Source of the DNA: Serinus canaria
Lineage: Eukaryota; Chordata; Aves; Passeriformes; Fringillidae
Direction of reading: 5' to 3'
NCBI RefSeq assembly: GCF_022539315.1
Contig: NC_066314.1
Location: forward strand, 54,063,180 to 54,127,179
DNA: 64,000 nt
Part shown: in pieces, positions 47,126 through 60,912 of the stretch
Layout: every line of letters begins with the position of its first letter
How positions within the stretch are numbered: position 1 is the first letter of the stretch
Translations under genes and position numbers: made by a program
Notes under the pieces: generated by a model
The model's input: only the letters and a program-made list of their open reading frames with translations
Told to the model about the DNA's origin: nothing
The model's database searches: none

Positions 47126-50100
47126 AGAAAATTTTCCACCTAAAAAAAAAATAAAAATCACCATTTCCTGCCTAAGAGAGCGAGCCATTTTCTGTTTCAG
47201 AAGGCAAAGGTAAAAAAGAAGAAAAAATCTTTAAGTGAAGAACCTTCTATCCACTCTAAACAAAACTCCTTTTTGCAAGATTGAGTCCCCACTTCACAGT
47301 TTGGAACAGAGCAAAATCAGAGCTTCCCTCTGTGGATGTGTGTGCTGTCCTTTTATGGACAAGAAATGTGTTTTCTCCATTCTCAGTTTGTCACAGTGTG
47401 AGTTCACCTAAATCTAGACCGTTGCCTGCAGCAATGTTTTGCTTTTGAGGGGGGGAAGAAAATGAAAGATGTTCAGTTACCATACAATTACTGTCATACC
47501 TGAATAATACTAACTTAATGTAGATGGATCTCAGAGCCCAGACCTTTCTATCTGTGCAACTGCTGTGCAATTTTGTCTTCCCTCAGCATAGGATTTTCTT
47601 TTAAAAACAGTAAAAATATTATTAAACAGATGTCATTGAGCAGATTTCTTGCAGCACCCAGAATCCACACAGAGGATGACACACAAGCCCACAGGATGGT
47701 GAGCAAAGCTCTGACTTGGCTCAGCCCAAAAGCCAGAAGCATTATTCATGCCAACATGCAGTTGCATGCAATCCCTGCTCTGCTCTGTCTCAAAACTAAG
47801 TGGCACTAGCAAAACACACAAGTTGGAGCAGGTGATGAGGTAGGAAAAGTAAGGCTGGAGTTCCTGCAGGCTCTCCTCAATGTCATGCTGCACACAGAAA
47901 GGAAGGGCTGGGGACCTGAGAGCTGGAGAAGCTAAAATGAGCTGTTTTCTTCTCCACGGAGGAACCCCATTAGTGGGAAAAATGTTGAAAAGTGTTTTTC
48001 TCAACTTCATGTGAAACATCTTACAGATTTGGTGGGAAAGATGCTAACTTTGAAATTCAACCTGTAGTTTGATTTATGCTTTGCAGATTATTTGCTGCAA
48101 AAGTAAAAAGGTTTCAGAACAAATTTTTATATTTTTCTGGGTGCAAAACTTTGACAAAACCACAAAGGTTGGTGAGATTGCAGTTTTCAGGGAGTTCCTC
48201 CAACTAGGAGGTTCATAAGTGCTGTTCAGAAGTTCCAGTCCATGACTAAAAATTGTCAGGTTGTCCATGAAGTCCAGCACCTCAGAGTACGTCTAAAGCG
48301 CTATTTTAGATAGGAGAAATGACTGTTATTGGAAAGCTGCAGCTGGTTTATGGCCTTGGCTGTAATATCGTTATAAGACACATTAAAAGTATATTTGTTT
48401 GCAGGTCTGGGGAGTATTGCATTTGATGAATGGCTCTTTGCCCAAAATGAAACGTTGTGCCTTTCTGAACCGCAGATAATTTGAGATTTATTTGGTGTGT
48501 GTTGTTAAATCTGTAAAAAGAAGAGGGAAATGTAATACATTAAAATGTTTATCTTTTCATATTTTCAAAGTAAATAATTCTGATGTTTCTGGCCATACCT
48601 TTAGAAGTTCCACAATGCAAATCACAAAGCAGAACAAATGCTTTCTCAGTGCAGACCAGTGAGTAAATTATCTATAGAGGGGACTTAGACTGGGGGCATG
48701 ATTTCAGCATGTGTCCTGTCTGAGAGAATATTGAATCAAATTCCAGGTTCCTGGGGATGTCAGCAGAAGCTACTTCAGCACAAGCAGCTCTTTCTTTGGC
48801 CTTTTGGAGAATGGTAGAAAAATCTCTCAAGAATTAAATCCTTCATGTGACTTTTTCTGCCCTTTCATTGGGATTTTTTTATTTTGTTTTTCAATTCAGA
48901 TTGTTCATTTCAAGTGGAAAGATTTTGCCCAAGCAAAATTATTTTCCTTGGTTAGGTGATGCTAGTGAGATATTTTTGTCGTTCTTCATGGTTCTTCTTG
49001 GAATTTTCCACATATAAATTCCTGACAAAAGTTCATTTTGGCTGTGTTTGTGGCCGGTTTGTACTAAACAAATTTGACTTGGAGACTGCTGACATTTGTG
49101 GCTCAGAGAGGAAAAGCAAAGAGCACAGAAAACAAAAGCTCATGCATTGCAAATCTGATTGATCTCCCAGCTGTGGCTTTACTCTATTTCAGTGGTTTGT
49201 ATTCCTGCCTATCACTGCAGTTTTAGCTGGCTATTAATTCTGTCTGAGCTAGGTGGCTCAAGGCGTACATTTAGGAGAAGTAAATAAGCTTACCTCTTCC
49301 TTCCATTGATAATTTCAATCCCTAATAAACTCTGGTAAACCTTTTGCTGCTCTTTGCAGGCTCACCACTTTATGTAGTAGTGAAAAATTTTGTTTAATTT
49401 TGATTGTGGTGATTTTAAAAATATGCGTATAACTTTATTCTGGTCAGTTTCTGAACATTCCGCACAGGGAAAGAGCGAGACATTATTTAAAATATTCTGC
49501 AGAAAGCATGAAATCTTAGTACTGTGAGAGACTGCCCAAGTATTTACTTGTAAGTCATTGCTAAGAGGAACAGGAATAGAAGGAAAAGTGACTGGTGAGT
49601 TTTACATTCAGCATTGTAATACCCCAAATGATTTATGTAAGCCAACTTGAAGTGTTTGGCACTTCCTAAAAAAATTTAGGAGCGGCTTCAGTTCTTCAGA
49701 ACAAGCAACTAATAATCCTTTGTGGTGGCTGACAGTTTTTCCAAGCTTTTACCAAAGAGGAAAGTGCAATTTTTGTCACTGTTTGCTGAACACCGCTTCC
49801 ACAACCTCCCAAGTCATGGACTGCCATGTTGATTCACTCTTCCTAATAACTATGTTGGGAAGAAATGCAGCCCTCTTCCTCTGTGCTTTGGGACACATGG
49901 GGAAGGTACAGAAAGAAAAGAATTCTGAATGTTTAAGAAGGTGGGAATGTGACATAACTGTGTCTGAAAATTTGTACTGTGTTCCAGAATAGTAATCAAC
50001 TGTTTGTACAAGATGGATTTATGAAGGTAGGTTGCTGCAGAGTGCTGAATGTCCCTGCAGATGCCCTCCTGGATGCTTCTACGTCTCAGGACACGGAAAT

Positions 50101-51477
50101 TTCAACACAGATAGCTTTCAACTAAAGCTTTCACAAGAGCCAGGCCCTCTGAGAAGCTGAAGAATTCAGAGACAAAATCAAGTGATGGCAGCCCAAAGTG
50201 TTAATTTCCATCCTGAGGGGCAACCAAACTGGAAGTTAGAGTGAGGGGACTGGAAATGAATCCATTTCTCTTGCACACTGGCAGGGGAGCGCAGCTACAC
50301 ATCTGAGGGGGAGTCCGCCAAGGTTTCTTCATCTCTGCAGCAGCTCAGAGGTGTATTAATTAATTTACTCTAGGCCATTTATAAAAGAGAAGACACATCT
50401 GAACACTGAGCCCCAGTACCTTCAGTGAAAGGTATATGCTTAATTTCTTACAGAAAAGGAGTTCAGCCCACAGAGTCACTGACATTTCTTTTTCAAATGA
50501 CTGGCTGAGCAAAGCACAGCAGGACAGCTGCTCACCCAAGCATGTAAAACTCCTCTGCACTTGGAACCAATTCACAACACTGTGGGGGGTGACCATGACC
50601 CTACTGGTCACTGGGGAAAGCTTTCCCAACCGGTGACATCTTCCTGAGGGCCAGTTCTGTATAATTGATAACACTTCTGCAAGGAGCTGTCTGTGGTCTG
50701 CACTGTCAGATGAGCTGTGTAGAGTCACACAGGTGATTGCCATGACAGGCGTGTGTCTACATTTGATCCTTCCACAGAAATATCTGTATTATTTTGGAAA
50801 TCAAGATGACGCTGCTGGACACATACCTGCCTGATTCCAAGAGAAAGGTCAGGAACAGTTCCTCTGTGCTTACCTCACTCTTTGGAACAACTGCTGCTTC
50901 TCATACCTTGTACACAGTTCATTCTTGTCAGGTTTTGGCCCTGCACCTCCCTCCCCTGCCACCTACACCAGGGCATGTGAGAGCTCCCTGGAGGCATTTG
51001 GCAGTCCCCAGCATCCTCTCACAATCCCACTGGGGGACTGCACTATTAATAATGTCCTGTATGATATCACCCATCCCAGCTACATCCCGAGGTCTATAAT
51101 CAGCTGTTGGAGTAGGCAGCCTTTTCTCAGTCACAGCAAGGTCCTTTTCCATTCCAGTTCCATCCCTCACTGACACTTCTGTGACATATTTACATGTTTA
51201 CACCTGTCTGTCCATCCCCACTGCCGTGGTATCATTTTGTATTAAGCAGCTGACTGATTAATCTGTGTATTGAGGAGGTCCGAATGAGGGGTTTGAAGGC
51301 TGGGATCCCAATTTCCTTGGTGTGTTGGAAGAGTTTTGTCAAGTCAAAAGTCTGTTACTTTTTGTATCTGCAAAGGAAGGAGGTCTATGGAATGATTGTG
51401 GTGTTTTATTACTCTAGGTATATATCCTGACATCCGTTCGGTTCTCCGTCAAGGAGCTGGCTGATTTTCCCCTACTG
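47126..51477. other. NTF3 intron or 5' flank, no gene recognised
   Basis: No repeats or exons were recognised. I looked for a short exon coding the MVTFAT leader on the minus strand and did not find it. ORFs up to 128 codons (47633-48019) are unsupported. Confidence 0.55.
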
Positions 51478-51870
51478 AGAGAGCAAAGGCTGGGAGAATT
51501 GGGATTGTTCAGCCTGGAAAATAAAATGTTTTGAGGTGACCTCATTGTGACCTTCTGGTACCTGAAGGGAATCTACAGGAAAGATGGAGAGAGACTACTG
51601 ACAAGGGCCTTGAGTGACAGGACATACTGACAGCAGGTTTAGATTGGATATCAGGAAGAAACTGTTCCCTGTGGGGGTGGTAAGGCCATGGTATCGGTTT
51701 CCCAGAGAAGCTGTGGCTGCCCCATCCCTGAAAGTGTTCCAGGCCAGGTTGGACAGGGCTTGGAGCAACCTGGGCTAGTGGAAGGTGTCCCTGCCCATGG
51801 AAGGGAGTGGGACAAAGCAACCTTTAAGGTCTCTTCCAGCCTAGGCCATTCTGTTATTCTCACATCACTG
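51478..51870 (+). mobile_element. CR1 LINE 3'-end copy, about 390 bp
   Basis: Plus-strand CR1 from 'aattgggattgttcagcctg' through 'gggaatctacaggaaagatg', 'caacctgggctagtggaagg' and 'tgtccctgcccatggaaggg' to 'aacctttaaggtctcttcca' and the 'ctgttattctc' tail. The order is intact and divergence moderate. Four ORFs at 51542-51912 lie within or across it. Confidence 0.93.
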
Positions 51871-54189
51871 ATATTGGAGCAATCTCTAAGTGTTTCTCTT
51901 GGTTATTACTGACAAAGTAGGAATACTGCCATCATTCCCTTTTTAAAAGAACAGAATCGAGAATACACAGAAATCAGCTGATATTTGCAGGGTCAGACAG
52001 GCTGGGGTTTTTGTGTTGCACTGGCTGGATCCGGGAAGGCAACCTGTAATTTTGTTGTTTTATCTATCAATGAAAAGTATGAATTACAGAGAAATAAAAA
52101 CAATACTATCATAGATATAAAGCTTTAGTGGGGTAAATAATTTCAACAAAAGTGGAAGTATTTCTTCATATTATTCACTGTGTAACTCTGAAAACTGCCC
52201 AAAATACAAAGAAATCTAAAGGTCATGTCCATAGCTGAATAAATAGCTTGACTTGACTGGACTTGTGCTTATTCTACAAAAAGCAGAAGATTTGCCCAGA
52301 TCTTTGCACTTGAATATTTTTTTCCTCAGAAGTAATTTGCAAACAGAAGAATAGAAAACTCCAAAAGTAAAACATTATGGATAATTTAAGCTGATAGTTA
52401 ATCTTTTCATTACTGTTTGTTAATAGCAGTAGGGCTAAGCAGCAAACAAATTAAATTTGCAGCTGAATTTGGAGGTGGTGCAAACAGCAGTGAGCGAAGA
52501 GAAATACAATCTCTGCTGGGGAGACAGAGAAATAAAACATTGTCAGAAAATTGCAAAATGAAACCTGAAGTAGAAGTTAAAAGCTTATGTGCTGGGGAAA
52601 TAGTAATGTTGAGCAGTGATATACAGAGGTGAAAAAAAACTTAGAAAGGAGCAATACCTGATCAGACCCAGGAATGATCTAAAACTTTGGAAAAGCACAG
52701 TATTTAATCAAGGCAAATACTTGAGCATTTCATTGCTGAGCTGGAAAGGAATTGCTGCTTCTTGTAGCAAAGCAGTAAAATTAGGAAAGCTGCTTGAAAA
52801 ATGGAAGGTATTGTCGTACAAAAAGAAAATTGGGAAGGAAAAGCAAAAATTACTAAAAGGGTTGTAAAACTGACCTTTGAGGAAACTGCCTTGAAGGTCC
52901 AAGCATTTTCCTTAGGCTTGCAGAAAGGGCATGACATAAAACCCAGGGCAAAGGTCTGGAAAGTGTAAGCATTGGGGAAAGGAGCATTTGCTTTAGGGTG
53001 GGGCAAAGGAGTGCAATCGGGAAAACTGGGATTAAGCTGAGGAAAGGGAAGTTAGGCCCATCATCAAAAGCAGTTTTCAAGCTCTGCAAGATGTTTGTAA
53101 CAAACCCAAAGCCACACCAAGGAGGCCTGGGTTTTGTGTTTCCTTGCAGCACTGAAACTCCATTTAAAACTTTTTTTGAAACAGTTTGAAGATCCATTAA
53201 CCTTTCAAGTTAACCTGGACCTACTTTGGCTCAGCCAGGGCTGATTAATTGTTTTGTATTAAAGTGAGGCGGTAGTTGCAGTTTCTCTTATTTTTGTCAG
53301 AGAGATGCTTTGAGGGCGTAAGTTGCCCATAATTAAAGCTGAGAGCAGCCTTCCAGATGAAACTTTCACCTCCCACAATTCTGGCGGCTTCAAGCCTGGC
53401 CTTGTAACAGATTGTCCTGATTGTTCTATTCAAAAATGCCAGAGGTGGATTTTGTTTGACTTGGTAGCAGGAGGAGAAAGGGAAGCACCTCTCAGATTAT
53501 CTGGATTTTGTCCCTCTCCTGTTAGGCTATGAAAGAGCAGCCTCCTGGAGACCCTGTGATGCTGGATGGTCTGACATGTTTTTGCATTTACATGCTGCAG
53601 GACAACTCATTTTTTTAGGAGGAAAAAAAAAACAAACCAAAAAAAACCTCATCACTAAAACACCACCATTTGTTCATTTTTCTGCTATTAGGAAATTTGA
53701 AGGCAAAACTATTTTCAGCTTTGACTTTCAATATATCATTATTTTGCAGGATTTTACATTGAAAGCAAAAGTGTTTCTGGGTTGTTTTGTTTTTTTTTTT
53801 TGTTTAAGAAGCTGAAAACAACTTCTGTCATTTTTAACATCTTCTGTTTTCTTTTTTCTTTTGTGAAGTAATGAAAACAATAAAATCGAACAAACAGAAT
53901 AAAGCAAGGGCTGCCATTTCAAAAGTGTAGAGTCTCATTATGAAAAATCTTGTATTTCTAAGCTTGATTTATGAGTACAGACAGGACTTGCACCCACAAG
54001 GAAAAAGAAATACAGGGAATATAGGGAATGCTAGTTAGAAATGAAGTGAGCCTTTGTTTGGGACGAATTAAAATAGACCCTGTAGTTAACCTGAGATATT
54101 TCTGTCATTAACATTTCTTAAAGGGGCATTTATTTGTTTTTCTGAGAGCTCTGCTGTGACCCTTGAACACAGATGGTTGCACTGAGGGT
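51871..54189. other. NTF3 intron or 5' flank, no gene recognised
   Basis: The stretch is AT-rich with A- and T-runs near 53620-53650 and 53790-53801. ORFs at 52616-52867 and 52853-53197 are chance frames. No repeat family was recognised. Confidence 0.55.
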
Positions 54190-54376
54190 ACAGAATCACT
54201 GAATCACAAAATCATTAAGGTTGGAAAAGACCTTTAAGAGCATAGAGTTCAACTTGTGACTGCCAACCACTTTGTCACCCATCCCAGAGCACCGAGTTCC
54301 ATATCTAGGCATTCCCACTGCCAGGAAGGGGGACTTTAAACCTCCCTGGGCAGCCCCTTCCAGTGTTAAGATGGTT
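54190..54376 (-). mobile_element. CR1 LINE 3' end, CR1-Y-like
   Basis: 'cagaatcactgaatcacaaa', 'atcattaaggttggaaaaga' and 'cctttaagagcatagagttc' form an antisense CR1 3' end of the 'aaggttggaaaagacct' subtype. It continues into 'cctccctgggcagccccttc'. The subfamily name is from memory. Confidence 0.87.
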
Positions 54377-56316
54377 TAGAAGAGACAGCATTGCTGCTCT
54401 AGAGTTTGTCCCAAGGACTGAGCCTTGCTGGGGAAGAGCCGCTGCATTTCACCCAGAACGGCACCTGTGTTTGCTTTTCCAGAGGCCGTGAATCCATGCG
54501 CAAGTACATCCATGGCCACTCTGCGAATCAAAGACTGCTCTCTGAATTGCCTCTCCATATTCCTCAAAGGTTCACAACCCCCCAGATACAAAAAGTTTTG
54601 TTAGGTTTGCAGGTGCAATGTATCTGATGCAGTGTTCTTAAGAGAAGGATCCCAGACCTGATCCAGTTATTTGAAAACTACCATAGGAACTCAGTGAAAT
54701 CAGCATTAATTGGACAAAGCTTTTGTACAATAAGAGAGGTAGGGGGTGACAATGTAACTACATACAGCTCATGTTTGAAATTTATTTTAACATACAACAT
54801 GCAACTGAATTGTTTCCATTAGATCTGTGGTGCGAAATTAGCATTACTGTATATAATTAACATCTTTTCCATGCCCTTTGCACAGGTGCAGTGGCTTGCT
54901 CAGTAGCTTAAAATGAAGTGTTTAAATTCATTCTCAGAGAAAAAGGAGTCTTGTATTTCTGGTGAAACAGAAGTGTTATGGAGGGGGGAAAGGTTAGAAG
55001 TTTGCTTCTTTGCAAAAGATGTCAGACTTTAAAAAGAGCTCTGTAAGGAAAGAGCTCATTTGCTCTGACCAGTTGAATAAGATTGTTAATAGGAGACATC
55101 ACTTCTACCAACAACTTCTCTCAGTAAAATCATGAGGGCTTTCCTAGAGCTGCTCGCAGGTGCAGAGTAAAGCCCTTGAGCCTCTCTTATGGAGAAGAGC
55201 TCACAAATACAATGTATGCCCATGACAGGCTTATGTTTTTTCCCATTGCATCTGAATATTTCAAAAAGCCATTGCCCCTTCAGAGTAAAAAAGTCATCTT
55301 CCTAGTTGCTTTAGTTTATAGCAAATAGTTTACACATAGGCCTGTCCTGAGGGTAAGGACTGTTCTGGCAAATCCAGCTCCTCTGCATTTTTTTCCTGGT
55401 AGAAATCCTGACTGAAAAGGAACTTTGCTTGAGAGTCACCCAGTTCATCAACAGGCATGTGGATGAAATTTCCTGTATGCAGTTCTCCTTGAGATGTGGA
55501 AGTGTTCCAGTTTCAACTCTCAGTTCACACTTTTCCATGAGTTTGACTGTATTTGGGGATTAATGCTCAAGGGGGGGCAACAGTATTCTGGTCCCAGTCT
55601 AGCAGAATATCTGACTTTTAAGTTTGTGAGTCACCCCGCTACAGTGCAGACTGCTCACACATTCAGCTCATGTTTGAATGCTTTGCTATTTCCATCCAAA
55701 ATGTCCAATAATTTGCAAATCAGGATCTCTAGAAGCCTTTCCAAAGTCAAAGCATGATTTCTCTGTTCTCCCACTGTACTAATGCAAGCTCTGCACCTCT
55801 GCTAGGTCCAAAACTCATCTGAAAATGGCTTTGGGTTTTGGAAGCCATGGAGGTTTTTCTTATCTTTCAATCCAAATATAATTTTGCTGTTGATACACAA
55901 TGCATTCCCTGCTCCCCCTTGCCAAAAATCCTTGAAAGTGGAATTTTAGAGCTGGGAGTACTTTAACACGTGTTGTCTCTTACCCAGCATTTGATCTCCA
56001 GATATTTGACAGAAAAGCAAAGTCTTAAACTGGGCATGTGAAGAAGGCAAATGAGATGTACCACAGCTGATTTTACCTCTCCTTACACAGTCAGAAACTA
56101 ATATGGCTTTTTAGAAAATCCCTTCTTACTGAAGAAATTCTGGTTTTGAAAAAAATTGTAGAAGGGCAGGTTTGCCCTTCTGCAATTCTAATTTCAGGGT
56201 ATGAGAACTAGGAATAGGAAGAGTAATTTTTAGCAGATTTCTGGTCTCCTCTATTCAAATGCACACTTTATACATTTCACAAAAGGATCCTACTCCCATC
56301 TAACCACCCCAAAATT
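54377..56316. other. NTF3 intron or 5' flank, no gene recognised
   Basis: No exon or repeat family was recognised. The stretch contains the short hairpin at 56154-56187. Confidence 0.55.
56154..56187 (+). repeat. 15-bp hairpin with 4-base loop
   Basis: 56154-56168 (aattgtagaagggca) and 56173-56187 (tgcccttctgcaatt) pair over 15 positions around ggtt. The single mismatch is a U-G wobble in plus-strand RNA. No T run follows. Confidence 0.9.
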
Positions 56317-56398
56317 CACAGAATCACAGAGTCAAGGAATGGTTTGGGTTGGAAGGGACCTCAGGGATCCTCTAGTTCCAACTCCCCTGCTAACAGAA
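56317..56398 (-). mobile_element. CR1 LINE 3'-end fragment
   Basis: 'tcacagaatcacagagtcaa', 'ggaatggtttgggttggaag' and 'ggacctcagggatcctctag' are the antisense CR1 3' terminus, truncated after about 80 bases. Confidence 0.9.
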
Positions 56399-59300
56399 GG
56401 TAAGAGAGGGCTGTGGTTGTTTTACGGTTTGGAAAGTGAAACCCAGGTAGGTTGTATGACTTTTCCTAAGCTAGGCAAGCCAAAGCTCACATGGGAAGAA
56501 AATGGGAGAGTGGGCCTTCAGACCTTCCTTTCGTGAGGTCTGGTCTGGCCTAGGTTAGTTGTACACACTGGATTAGCCTCTTTTTTTTTCTTCTTCCCCA
56601 CACTCTGCTGGCCTTAACCAAAGCCGGCCAAAATCAGAAGTAATTCCATGCCATATTTCTTCTACTGAAGTGGTAGAAAAGGGAAACAGTCCTTACTGGA
56701 GTGAAGTCAGAAGTAACTGGGAAGCAAGCAGAGGGAAGGAAAAAGATGTGGAAAGCATTGCCAAAGGTGTCCATGGCTGGCTCACCTACAACATCTCAGG
56801 TGTCTTGAGAAATTAAGAATAACTTGGAATAAGCTTTAAAAAAGGATCAGGCCAATGTAAATCGGTTGTAACTGTTCAGTAGTTTTCCCCAGGAACTCAC
56901 AAAACAATCAAGGGAAGGATTTTTAATTCTGCACATAGGAAAAGCCTGGTCCTAGACTTCAATTTGCACAGTAGAAATCCCTGATTAAAAATGAGCCAAA
57001 CACTGTTGTGCTTCAGGAAGTAGGAGAATTAGGGATGCTTACTTTGGACGATGGTGTAACTTTACAGCCTATACAAGGGGAGATGCACAGCTGCATCTCC
57101 CCAGGAGCAGAGAACTGAATGTATTGTGAGTCAGTCACAGTTCCTCCCTATCTTTCCTCCACCACCACTTGCATTCCCTTTGCTCTGCTACAAAAGTCAA
57201 TTACTTCATCCTCATTTTTTTCTTTCCCCCTTTTTTTTTTTTTTTTCTTTTTCTTTTTTTTTCCATGGATCAGTTCACTCTCCCATGCTCCCAGCCAGCT
57301 CTTTTGGCAAGCGAGGAAGCAGAGTGGGGTGAAGCTTGAGCTCTCTGCGCTTCTGTCATCTCAGCATCCCCTCTCCACCCACTTCCTCTCAGCAGGGAGT
57401 ATTGGGTGAGCAGTCCCTGCTCCTCTGGCTGCAGGAAGAGTTGCTCTGAGCAAGCTGAACTTGAACAGCCATGGGAGCAAAACTGGGAAAGAGGGGAGGG
57501 ACAATCCTTCCTCCCTTTTATATTCCTGACTAGGTACCAGCTCTGGCAATGTGTGGTGAGTAGCAAGAGCATCCTGTGCAAATTCTGAGGTAAAGGCCTG
57601 TGTTCAAAAAAGATAGGATATTACTAATGCTGGAAAACTGGGGAGCATATTCCCTAAGTCCTCTGAAGGACCTTCCTAACCTGCTCACAGTCTGTTACTA
57701 GAAAACATGGAAAGGAGCCCACTGCAAAAACAAAACAAAGCAATCACATCCTTAGGAACTTTGGGGAGGCAAACATATGGGGGAACTTTTTACAAAAGGT
57801 GAGAGGTCAGTCAATGTCTTGGGATAACTGCATGTAAAGGGGATAAAAAGTTCTCAGGCTTTTTTGACAGAACACAAAGAGCTTTGCTGAGATGCATGCA
57901 GGAGTAATGGGCTTTTTCGATGGAAAGCAGCTTTTCCTATGGCTGGAGGTGATGGGAAGCCTACACATATTCAGGAGATATCTCCTGTGCCCTCCTAGGA
58001 AAAGACAAAACCACATGCAAGCCTCTTTTCTGTCCTGTGCTTCCATCATCTCACCCTAAACCAACATCTCTAGGCTGAGAGCGCCTCAAAAATTTCTTCC
58101 TTGACAGTGTCATGCAGGCCTCTTTCTTGTCTGTGTTTATATGAAGGCACAGTTTGGGATGACAAACCTCCAGTAGGGCTTTGATTGAGATAAGGTCAGA
58201 GGAAAGCAGAAGAGAACCTGGCAGGTCAAGCCTAGGGGTTTCAGACTGTCTGGACCATGGAACTCAAGGGCACGGGCAGAAGCTGAGTTTGAGAAGCAAA
58301 ATACTTTGCTAGAGTTATCCAGCAAAGATAAGACACATATTTTTAGACTGCTAGAAATTAGGGAAAATTGAAAAGGATATTTATTCCCACTTTAAATTAG
58401 TAAATGGTATTATTCTTGGAGACAGTTATGTATATGCAAGTCTTAAAAATTAAAGCTTGAGGCCAAACTCTGCTTTTGGTCATGCAGAAAGCAGGCGACT
58501 GCAGACTAAGTTGCATAAAACTGAGGTCATAATCTGGCATAAAGTCTGAGCTGGCTTGGTTTTCTCTTCAGCTAATGTCACTACTGATAAGCTGTTATGA
58601 GGAAACCCAGTAGGGAATGAGTCAGGTATGTTAATGCTCACTATCAGCATGATTCCAAATAAGCTGGAGGAATTTAAGAAACAATGCTGTGTCTTCTGCT
58701 TAAAAGTTGCTTGCATAGACTTAAAATACTCTTTAAACTTAAAATAGCTCTGCAGACTTGTGTGGTGCTGCTTCAGATTTACCTGGATGAAGAAAGTGTG
58801 ACTGTTTTTGGAAGATCTTTCAGTGGCAGGTCTCTAACAATATTGAAAAATGGAATATAAAAATATCTGAGCAACGAGCTGGTAAAACAAAATGATCTTC
58901 TTGTCCTCTTTTCTGTGCTCTATCACCAAGTTGAAGCTAAGATCAGCACTTCACCAAATTATTTCCTTTTCCTTAAATTTGGGAATAATACTGAGCTTAG
59001 ACTGAAGCTGATTGTGCTGGTGTACAGCTATGTGGAAGAAAAAAACAGCATTACTGCAAGAAAGAAGACTAGTTCATCTACATTCTAACAGAAGAAATGC
59101 CTTTAATGCGGGTATCACTCCACAAAAATGTATTGTAGCTTCATTGCCTTCCTCCTAACCTACAATTGTTGTCAATGAAAATGAGAGTTTTATATACGGT
59201 GTAAAGACAATGAATGACCTCTCAATTTTCTTTAATTTGTTTCTAACTGAAGAGAAATTTTCAGACTACAGTAAAGTCTCAGGTTCAAGATTTGAAATTG

Positions 59301-60774
59301 AAGTTCTGTATTAGTGTTCAATATTTTCCTTCAGGAGACGGAATCTGAAATACCTAGCAGGGAGGCTGAGGAACAACTTGTTCAAGGACTGTTTTGTACC
59401 GAAAAGTCTTCACTTATAAACTTCTTGTGAAAGCAGAACAGAATACAAAAAAAAGAAGGTTTTTAAGCCATTACCATTAAACCTAAAGAACATAGCCCTT
59501 AAAATGTTCGTAGCTCTTGTCCTTTGTGTTCTGGGAAGGCAAAATTGCAGCCCAATGAAAATGGAACAAACCAAACCCCACAAACACCATCAATAGGAAG
59601 GTGGAAAGAAGAATAAATAATGCTTATCCTTTGGAGCACAGGCAGTGCTTGACTCTCCTAAACAAATAGGAATTTTGAAAATATATTTTTGAAAATATAT
59701 TTTCAAATAAATAGTAATTGTATTCCTTTTGAAGCTTCCATGGTTGCAAATTTCCTTATGGAGCACCCTGTAATTTTCTTTCCTGAAAACACTCATGCTC
59801 TCTGCTTGAGCTATACTGTGTTCCATATGTCACATCGCCTTTGTACGAAACAGTTCAGATTCAGTTCTCCTTTCATTCCCCTGACCTAATTTTAAGGTCT
59901 TACTGCTGTGGAGGACTAATCTGGATTGGTTTGATCAGACCCTCCGATTTTATAAATGCCTTTTAACATTTTTTCCCCCTTTTCCCTAACAATAAACTCG
60001 ACCAAGTTGTTTTTTGTTAAGTGTTGCTCTTATAAACTCCCTAAATTCAACCTTTAATTGAACAGCGCTCTCGGTCTCAGTTCATTATTTCACTTCTTGC
60101 TTTCATTTAAGTCAATTTTTAAAGTAATGCAACACAGAAGCTTAATTATCATCTTGTTTTCCTGGTATTCTCTGGAGTAAATGCCAAGGATTTGTTTTTG
60201 CTAATTTTTTTTTTCTTTGCATACAACATAAATTTTTTCCTGCTCAAACACTTCTTTTGATCTTATTTCTTGGAATAAATTGCATTTAGCATCTTCACAA
60301 GCATTGTTTTTTCTTTATGCCTTCCCATCATTTTTCTGTGTATGAAATGTATGTGCTTAAATGTGGCTTAGATTGCTCAGTTCACTAATTCAAAAATTCT
60401 CACTTGTGGTGTTCCCTGTGCCTCACCTCTTTCTCTAACACTGGTTTAGACTGGGAAAAACTCCACTGCAGCTGATAAAGCAAAACGTGTGCAAACTAAG
60501 CACAATTGACAAAAGAAGGGCCACCTCTCTTTCTGATTCTGTTCTATCAATATTCACATTCTTCAGATATTCCAAACCATAACCCTGACACAATGTCTTT
60601 TCAGTGGGTTAGTCTGCTTGCTATCAGTTCATTTTCTGTTCGTTCTCCTGGTGGGGGGAAAAAAAATCAAACCATTTAAAAAAGGATGACATAGAAAAGT
60701 TGCATCAGCTCAACCATGAAATGTTAACTGAGCCTGTATCAAAGAGACACTGGTGTAAAGCAGAATCAGCCAGG
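56399..60774. other. NTF3 intron or 5' flank, no gene recognised
   Basis: The stretch includes a T-rich tract at about 57231-57262 and short AT palindromic sequence at about 59674-59705. No CpG-rich promoter or leader exon was seen. ORFs at 57119-57409 and 57270-57581 are chance frames around the T tract. Confidence 0.55.
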
Positions 60775-60912
60775 GACTGGAATATTACGAAAAAATTCTC
60801 CACAAAAAGGCTTGTAAAGCATTGGAACAGATTACCCAGGGATGTAGTAGAGTCACCATCCCTGGAAGTGTCCAATATACATGTTGATATGGTACTTGAG
60901 GACACAGTTCAT
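60775..60912 (+). mobile_element. CR1 LINE fragment, older subfamily
   Basis: 'cttgtaaagcattggaacag', 'attacccagggatgtagtag' and 'agtcaccatccctggaagtg' match the older CR1 3' region in which 'tggagtcaccatccctgg' occurs. It ends 'tggtacttgaggacacagtt'. No octamer tail was seen. The 77-codon ORF 60700-60933 is derived from it. Confidence 0.78.
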
